A DNA stretch of 64,000 nt, taken from assembly GCF_030704535.1 (NCBI RefSeq), contig NC_081812.1:17741501-17805500 (forward strand), written 5' to 3'. The position numbers and the translations under genes are program-made. This document shows, piece by piece, positions 56,133 through 64,000 of this stretch (positions within the stretch are counted from its first letter, which is position 1; every line of letters starts with the position of its first letter). Below the pieces are notes generated by a model. That model saw only the letters and a list, made by a program, of their open reading frames with translations. It had not been told where the DNA came from and ran no database searches. The DNA is from Vitis vinifera. Lineage: Eukaryota > Streptophyta > Magnoliopsida > Vitales > Vitaceae.

Positions 56133-58358
56133 TTGCTACACGGTTTTACTCTCTGTAATTTTTTTGGGGTTTTAGCTTACTTGGTATATAGGTATATACG
56201 GTCTATACCGTACAATTTCAGCACAGAAACCTTTTTTTGCCTTTCTTCGAACTGCGCCAATATCACTGTGACTCAGGAAGTTTTGATATACATGTTCACC
56301 TTTTCCCTTTTTTTTTAACTTAATTATATAGTGTCTTTTTTTTTTCCTTTGTAATTTCTATAATTTTCTTTCATTTATTTTAGCTCCAAATAAGCTTAGG
56401 AAATTAAATATCAAATGAAAAGGCGAGGCGTATTCATAACTTCGAACGAAATATTTTTTATAAGGGGTTGTTAATCTTTGTTAAATGTGATGAAGAGGAT
56501 GTCAAAGCGGGGCAGTTAAAGAGAGAATATGGCATAACTACTGCTAAAATACTGTGTTGGAAGGTGGGTCACCATGGAAATAGATAGACGGAGTGCAAGT
56601 GCTTTGTTAGGTGGTGGGTCACATTTGTTTCCACCGTCTGCTGTCTTGACCTCTTCCTCAAACCCAGTCTCCATCTCTTCAGCGTCGTCAGGGTATTCAC
56701 TCCAATCACTCCCCGTATTGATGGGGAAAGCGTTGTATAATGAGATAATATAAGCATGACAAATGTTTCGACTTCCAACATCATTATCTCGAGTCAGCCA
56801 AAAAGATCATACTCCTAAGTCTTCTGAATTTTCCGTTTCCACCGCAAGCTAGCATGGTTTCACAGGGTTCAGCAGTAAGCCTTTATGGTCAGGCCTTGCA
56901 GCCAAATAGACTCATCAGACTCTCGGGCCCCCATCTCTCTTTCCATGCCTGTTCCTTCTTGCGTATTTGATTTTGGTTCTCACCCTTATGAAAACGAAAT
57001 ATCAAGCTGGTCTTACTATTTCAGCAGATGCATTATTAGAGAATTGTAGGGAGTTGTGGTACCATGCCGCGGAATCTTGGGCCTTATAGACACGTATCGA
57101 TTATATATTTTCAATGAGATACATCTCCTTATCCTTATCCACCCTGATTTTTCTCCACATGAACCTCCTAGAATCATTAGCTTATAGTTTGCGTTATTAT
57201 AAGATCTAAATAATTATTATCTGTCTTTTTTAAGGATTTGGACTTCTGAATCATAATAAGCAATGAAATGATATTTATAGGGATTGAAAAGAAAGACTTG
57301 CATAATTGTTGGGAGTGAGAGAAAAGAGGTATTGTTTTCATATGTCAAAAGAAACAGCGGCATATTCCAAGTTGTCTTTCTCATCCAATACTAGAATAAA
57401 TAAAGATTCCACCAACTTATTGAATTTTTAAAAATGGAATAAATAACGGCAAATCCGTCTCACAATTTCAGTACTCAAGCCTCAATAAAATGTTAATGAT
57501 GACACTAATAATTATGTGCTTTATTTTATCCATGAGACCCACATGGCGTGGACATGTGAGGAACCTAATTGAATTTGATTTGCTTAGATCTGGCGCAATC
57601 CGCAGAGGATTCTTCAAAACCAACCAAAATACGAACAATCCAGCTAAATCTCCAACCTATATTTACAAAGCATCCACCAAGATACTAAAAATCAATCTGA
57701 AACAATAACAAGTAGCGCCCTGTCCTCTGTTTGATGACTTTATGATCGTTCAGTTAATTAGTTAATCAATACTGTTGAAATTAATAATTTTTCCAAAATA
57801 AGTGCACTAAATTGTCTATTCTTGCCACAGCCACCAGGAGAGCAAAGAAACTAGCCAATAAAAGAATTCATGTTCAATTTTTCAGACAGTCCTTGAGAAG
57901 AATATCATGGTATCATAGGTGATATTTATGCCATTCAGATAGTATTTGAATTGCTGGTGTTGCATTTGATATATTTCTGCAATTCTGCATTTCAATTGAT
58001 AGGGGAAAAGAAAACAAATGCCTTACAAGATTTCTGGTCTGCATCGCTTGTGCCGTGCCACTAGTAGAAGATGCAACATAGAACCAAAACCCACCACCAT
58101 GAGCCCCTCCCTCCTTTCAAAAAACATCAGCTGGCACATTCGTTCTGATACCGGCCATAAGATTGTATTTCAATCTGCAACTTGAGCTATAAACTACCTA
58201 TACTACCTGCCAAAAACAAATACTCCAAATAGCGTTTTGACCTGCCTGGATTAGCCCAAAACATAGTTTAAAAAGAGGCAACAATGGGAGGCGATACTGT
58301 TTTATACATGAATGGATTAAAAAAAGAACAGGATAGATCATACATGCTGTCTGATATG
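56133..58358. other. spacer between the convergent LOG and BAS1 genes
   Basis: The LOG 3' untranslated region occupies the first part. No other gene is seen. Open frames such as 56569-56784 and 57490-57708 show no domain. Two active genes end toward each other here, about 2.3 kb apart. Confidence 0.5.
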
Positions 58359-58364
58359 TTTATT
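58359..58364 (-). terminator. polyadenylation signal of BAS1
   Basis: AATAAA on the minus strand about 103 bases after the BAS1 stop codon. Confidence 0.5.
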
Positions 58365-58466
58365 CCCAGGAAGTACTTCTCAAAACTCAACTAAATGAAC
58401 ACTACATGAGTAAAAAACTCTTTCAAACCTCTCCAAACAACAATTAATATGCTAACAATATCCCCT

Positions 58467-61400
58467 TTATATTGCTGCAAAATATTCCTTGCTGAGCTTG
58501 GGATCTGGCTTCATGGACTTCTCTCCAGGCTTCCACCCAGCTGGGCAAACTTCATCTGGGTTCTCTTGCACATACTGTAATGCCTGTGGGACCAATATGC
58601 AGAAGACAAGGTAAGAAAACCAACTATTAAACGGTCAAACAAGAGAACACTTCCAAATCTTAAAAAAATGGTAAAAGCTTCAAATCTTTTATGCCTCAAC
58701 CATCGTTGAAAATAAATACCTGGAGTGTTCTCATTGTCTCATCGACGCTCCGCCCAATGGCAAGATTGTTGATAGTGGCGTGCTGAATAATTCCTTCCTT
58801 GTCAATAATGAAAAGCCCCCTGAGTGCAACTCCCTGACACATCAAAACCAAGATAATCAGACTATAATACTGATTATAGTGACACCAAGTCCATAGCTAT
58901 GAGCTAATATAATGGCAAAATGAAATGAAGCATCACTCCAACATTTTATCTTTGGATAACAGTAATGTGTGTATTTCCCTGACATGTTGAAAACAACCTA
59001 ATGACAGACAACAGCAAGGTTACAGCTATAAGCTAATAAGGCAAAAGCATAATGGAAAAATGGGGTAAAGAATCACTCCTAACTTTTAATTTCAGAAAAA
59101 CAGTAACAAACATGCAAAATGGAAGTGTGTATAGCACTCCCTTGAAGCCACAGAAGCCCACCATCAGCTTGTTCATCCAGATTCATAACATTCCTTGCAA
59201 TTACTCATAGGCTTATGAGCATCTGTGCAATGTGCAATGGTAAATAATGGATACCAAGATGAACCACACCCACAAAGTATAAAACCCAACACTTGGGAAA
59301 TATTGGTGACTAGATGCCACGGAAACCCACTATCAGGTTGTTATCAATTTTAGCCTCTGCAAAACCATGACACCAGATGCAACATAGGTACATAATAAAT
59401 TTCTTTAAGTACAGCATTTGATCAAGAATGCTAGCACTCTACCTAAAACTAGATTTTAACAATCGCATCCTTAGAACCCTTGCAACCAATATTGTCTCAT
59501 TAACAGCAATATAATCTTCAATTTTATGAACAGCCCATCATACTTGTACTGAAATCATAATACATATCTCTTCACAAATTCAAAATGAAATACCTTAGGA
59601 TCAACCAATCAACCCACAATCCAATCCGCAGCATACTTATTAGATTCAAACTGGAAAACACCATATTATCTGAAAATACTCAAAATTCTCACGACCAGAC
59701 AAACTGCAGTTCTGATTACCAATCACAGAGATTACCCATCCTTTTTTCCCCAAATATAACCAGTATGCTCTACAAATATAACATGCTGAAGATGGGAGGA
59801 AAAATCCCTACATATCACAAAATCTTTGGCTTTCACAGAGCTCCATTCCCAGCAGGCTAATAGCATCAACAAAGAGAACAGCTGGAATCCTCTTCATCAG
59901 GGTTGAGGAGTTTATGGCTCATTTTTGTATCTGGAATGGATAAATAAATAAAAGATTCCCAAATTTTTCAAAACTTATATGTTTTTTATTTTGAAAATAT
60001 TCAAATTTAGCCTAAATAGCAAACATGTGTGTTGTAATTTTAAAACTTGTAACTTCCCTTTTTATTTCATAATTGGAACTGCAGGGTATTCATTTTTTTT
60101 TCAGTTTTTCTTTTTGGCAAAAGAACCCTAACTATAGGCCATAGGCTAGGCCAGCCCACATCCCCTATATATGGATGCAAGTAATGCTTCTAGGATATAT
60201 ATCCAATTTCAAATTTTCTTATTTATTTATTTTAAAAGAAAAGGTTGGCTTCCGAGTACCATCCTTCCAAGCTTTGTCATCTCCAAAAAATTGCATCAAA
60301 CACTAGACCAGCAACCCCCACATGTAGAAAAGGTAAATGCAATATAAATAATAATCAGGAGAACATAAAAGAAAAAATTACAAGAATATCAGTTTAGCTA
60401 AGCTAAGACCAAATTAATTTATTTTGTTTGTAAAAAGTAATCATGAAAATGATAGACCAAATGAAAGAATCAGGGGGGTCAGCATCAGAAATCTATTGTA
60501 CATGCTACTCTGACAGGAGTAATCTGCATACAGTACTTAGCCAGTATATATTTATTTGGAATCAATCACACTACTTTTTTATTTTTTTAATAGGTAAAAG
60601 ATAGGCATATATAAATTGACAACAGAAAAAGTACACCAAAGTACACAAGATGTATACAAGGGGCACCTAAAGGAAGGCCTCAAAAGATAAGTCAATCATA
60701 CTACATTCTCTAAATATAGTCTTTAAGATAAACAAGACAGCAATATCGTTCAAGGATAAAGTCATAGAAAATGAGTTAGATCATACCTGATCTGGAATCA
60801 GCACATCATAAGATTTTGAAATTGACTTAGTGACATCAGAGACCAGGGGATACTTGAGATCACCAAGGCCACCTGACTTTCTATCTGTTTGGACCCATGC
60901 AAGGTGCGAGAACTACAGCAAAGCTAATGTTAGACCAACAAGAAGTATAAACAATAACAGATCTAAGCATAATGTTAACCTAAATCATAACACAACAAAC
61001 TGAAGTTCCAAACACAAGGACACATATCATTCTGACACATTCAGGTTGAATTCCACAGTAACTTGAGAAATTATGTTATAGACTAATTGATAAGCAGTAA
61101 TTGCCTCAATAAAAACCACTTGTTGATTTGTCAAATAAAATAAAATCATGTAGATGATGGACCAAGGTCATAGCTGGATTAGAAATAGATTCACATTTGT
61201 TAGCATTATCTCCATTCTAAATAGCACTTTCACTGTGTCACTAAGTAAACCTGAACCAAAAGAAATAACATATTTATTCCCAATCCCACCCCAGGTTCAA
61301 CTGTAGTTAGTAGAGTCAAAAGTATGATGCATCCAAATCTAGTCCATTGATGCTCGACCATGTGAACAATCAAAATCTTCTAAGATGTCAATACCACAAA

Positions 61401-64000
61401 AGAATAATAATAATTTATAAAGTATAATTGAAAAATACAATTTATTATGTAGCTTAATGGGAATATAGCATGTGCATGTGAGTGTGTAGACATATACACA
61501 CAGGGGCAATCTCAGCTCACATTTTGTGCCTATAGCCCCATGATACTGCAAGGTTTGGCAGGTCTAGTTCAGCTTCTCACTGGAAAAACATGTCATCAAA
61601 ACCATGTATATAGAATGCATTATTAAGCACCAGCACTCAATCTCCCTTTCTAGAACCTGCAAACCAAGCAAAAGGGAAACAAAGCTCCAATGGAGACTAA
61701 ACCACATCTATAGAACCTCCACCAACAAATTTCATCTGCTAAACTAGGCATATGACTTTACCATGTGAACAAAGACACATTCAAATTACATGTCATCAAA
61801 ACCATGTATATAGAATGCATTATTAAGCACCAGCACTCAATCTCCCTTTCTAGAACCTGCAAACCAAGCAAAAGGGAAACAAAGCTCCAATGGAGACTAA
61901 ACCACATCTATAGAACCTCCACCAACAAATTTCATCTGCTAAACTAGGCATATGACTTTACCATGTGAACAAAGACACATTCAAATTACCAATGCATCAA
62001 AAACTAAAATGTAAAAAGTGAAAATTATAAAGGTCACAAGTGTTGGGGCATAAACATCATAGAATAAATAGAATAGAAAACAACTTACCACACTGTCAAT
62101 AGAAACACCCAATATTTCTGTGTTTAACTTCTCAAACTCTTCATAGCGGTCACTGAAAGCAGTGATCTCTGCAAAATGGTTTAGGAAGGGGATAAAATAG
62201 ATTCAGCATCCCCCATGCGAATGCGAGAAAAAGAAAAAACAAAAAGACGAGATTCAGTGCCCACAACTATCAAATTTCAACTGACATTTTCATACATCAA
62301 ACTGACCTGTAGGACAAACAAATGTGAAGTCCAGTGGGTAGAAAAAGAGAATCACATATTTCTTCCCAATATACTCTGAAAGTGTAACCTGAAAGAGCAA
62401 GTCCTTAGTCAGGAAAAAATGGATATATATAGTACTACCAACCATTTGGTACCCGATAGAACAACTTGGACCCAACAAAACAATCTAATTTTCCCACAGC
62501 CAAAACTATTACGCAAATTCAACCAAATATCTATATTGCATTTTCAAAGACAGGTGCAGTTCAATACAGGTGTACAAACCTGATTCAGCTCACACTAGTA
62601 TAGTGTGCCGAATCAACTAAAGTTCAGAAAATATGAAACAACTAATTCAGTTACAATGGCACATGTGCATGCACACACACTGCACAACCATATGTATATG
62701 TATATGTATATATAATGAAATAAGCTACAACAAAACTAAATTTCATTTTACCTTATAAAAAGTGTGTGCACGCTTATATCTATATGTGCATGTATACATA
62801 ATGAAACAAAATAAAACGAAAATAGATATCATGTTATCATGTAAATGAGTGAATAATTATTACTAAGAAAGTAATACTTTGTAGCCCTTAGTATGAGAAT
62901 GAAATTGTAGATATGTAAGCTGCCAATGAATCTCTCTATTTATATTTACATCCCTCCACAAGCAAAACCTGTACCTCAGAAAGGAGATAGAGCAAATATT
63001 TAATAATCTAATTTGCTGCAGACAATTCAATGTGCTTTCAATAAAAAAACACCCAATGTATAGAAACCTTTATAGTAATTGTGGCTTGCGACTTTAAATG
63101 TTACTATATTTTCACAACATTGCTCTTCTATAGATACCTTGATGAACTCCTGATCAAAAACAGCTTCTGCCTCAAAATCCGGTGCCTTATTCCCAACCAG
63201 TGGAGCTTCACTCTGTAAAACAAGAAATCAAATGGAACTAAAATAAAAATTAAAAATAAAAGTTACACAGTAGCCAAGTCAGCTGACAGATGTGATAAGG
63301 AAATTGAAACTCTGATCATTTAAGTAGATCTATTTTCCAATCTAGTTTCAAGTTACATTAATGATTAATGCTTAGCAGAGAAAATCAGCCATTATGTGAA
63401 TGTGATTCACATATGATATGTAATCCCATAATTCGGAATATTAGGAGCCTGAGTAGCCACATGATTAACTTAAAACTCGTGTCAGAAACCTAATTTAAGG
63501 GTTTAGTGGTTTAGATCAACTCTGATGACACGCTGTTTTTATCCCAATTAATGCAGCATATTAGCACTGCAAAGTTGAATGGAATAAGCTCATAATGACA
63601 TAAAAGTTATAGACCGAAAGGAAGTAACCCGAATGCATAAACGCATTCTACAAAACCTCGATTCTTTGTTTGTTTGTCGAGAAAGCGTAGGGAAACGAGA
63701 GAAACATAAGAAGAACCTACTCTCAGAGGAATTACAGATAAGATTTAAATTTTGACATAATATGGTTTTCAACCATCGTATCCGCAACCAAACAAGGGGC
63801 ATTTTCACGAGAAGTACATCCAAATGGAAATCGCAAAACCTCGGAAGCTAGTGAGTCTAAACCGCATTGACGGAAGTACCAAAAATCCACCACAGGTAGT
63901 GAAAATAAGAGCAATAGAGCCAAGGAAAATACTTACAGCCCTGACAACGAGGCTACGTCTGGAGTGAGAGCCACGGGAGGAAATGGAGCGGGGGACCGGA
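58467..64000 (-). CDS. BAS1: chloroplast 2-Cys peroxiredoxin, 5' end outside the window
   Basis: Thiol peroxidase of the plastid stroma that reduces hydrogen and alkyl peroxides and is recharged by NTRC or thioredoxins. Minus-strand exons: 63937-64000 (partial), 63138-63212, 62307-62388, 62089-62168, 60787-60912, 58720-58833 and 58467-58583. All introns are GT-AG and phases join. The first visible exon is Ser/Arg-rich ([14 protein letters not shown]), the end of a transit peptide. The mature part begins about [13 protein letters not shown]. The peroxidatic Cys lies in [12 protein letters not shown] and the resolving Cys in [10 protein letters not shown]. The GGLG loop and the C-terminal YF motif (EYFAAI), which make this class sensitive to over-oxidation, are both present. 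Only the start of the transit peptide is missing, through the window edge. Confidence 0.97.
60575..60691 (-). mobile_element. 5'-truncated LINE 3' end in BAS1 intron
   Basis: About 117 bases ending in a T-rich run on the plus strand (an A tail on minus). They contain GGTGCCCCTTGTATAC and GTGTACTTTGG on minus, typical of LINE 3' untranslated regions. They are flanked by 13-base target duplications, TCAATCACACTAC (60562-60574) and TCAATCATACTAC (60692-60704), with one difference. It is in the same orientation as BAS1 and inside the 1.95-kb intron between exons 60787-60912 and 58720-58833. Confidence 0.75.
61588..61987. repeat. exact 200-bp tandem duplication in BAS1 intron
   Basis: 61588-61787 and 61788-61987 are identical over 200 bases as read by eye, starting ACATGTCATCAAAACC and ending CATTCAAATT. 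It lies in the intron between exons 62089-62168 and 60787-60912 and is not near a splice site. Confidence 0.95.
62670..62715. repeat. CA/TATG microsatellite in BAS1 intron
   Basis: A short mixed run of 'cacacaca' and 'tatgtatatgtatatgtatata'. Confidence 0.7.

Noticed and set aside
1-64000. tRNA, rRNA or CRISPR-like arrays
   Set aside because: No cloverleaf with both pol III boxes was found apart from the SINE, there is no rRNA sequence, and the repeats present are plant transposon or duplication products.

Overview
This window is nuclear DNA of a dicot plant. The gene structures, the AT-rich spacers and the transposon families (an Ale-like copia element, LINE relics, a tRNA-derived SINE, a CACTA element) fit grapevine (Vitis) best. 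That genus call is recognition, not a database result. The coding content is small: a degenerating cluster of aspartic proteases, one cytokinin-activating enzyme gene (LOG) and most of a chloroplast 2-Cys peroxiredoxin gene (BAS1).

Left part, 0.5-39.4 kb. Nepenthesin/At4g16563-like aspartic protease (AP) loci lie on the minus strand inside large duplicated blocks. Block I (about 0.55-7.0 kb) has a relic (psi-AP-a) and AP1, whose last 11 codons are lost to a +1 shift in an A7 run. Block II (about 14.1-27.7 kb) has a second relic (psi-AP-b) and AP2. AP2 is split by a complete, very young copia retrotransposon (20255-24986: 266-bp LTRs with one difference, GAGGC target duplication, uninterrupted gag-pol). 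Block III (about 35.3-39.4 kb) has AP3, which is intact. Between blocks I and II lies a tandem array of about 1-kb repeats. Its first unit is interrupted by a 3.75-kb CACTA element (7512-11262, AAG target duplication), and its second unit still shows the empty site. An inverted copy of the repeat lies at about 40.3-41.0 kb.

Middle part, 27.7-44 kb. This holds a decayed LINE (29.2-30.3 kb), an unrecognised set of possible minus-strand exons (32.85-34.95 kb), a SINE with clear target duplications (41759-41906) and AT-rich spacer.

Right part, 44-64 kb. AP4 (44063-45472, minus) is the intact and canonical member of the protease cluster. About 6.8 kb of spacer separates it from LOG (52307-56132, plus, seven exons, 216 aa). 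LOG converges with BAS1 (58467 to beyond 64000, minus; the last seven exons are visible, the transit-peptide exon only in part). BAS1 introns hold a short LINE 3' end and an exact 200-bp tandem duplication.

The genes form no pathway together. The proteases are probably secreted, LOG makes active cytokinin in the cytosol, and BAS1 detoxifies peroxides in the plastid. The main points of interest are: the block duplications; AP1-AP3 sharing a non-standard second catalytic motif (DSG-F/Y instead of DSG-S/T); the young copia insertion, which makes a signal-peptide/LTR chimeric frame; and the internal empty sites that prove the insertion events.
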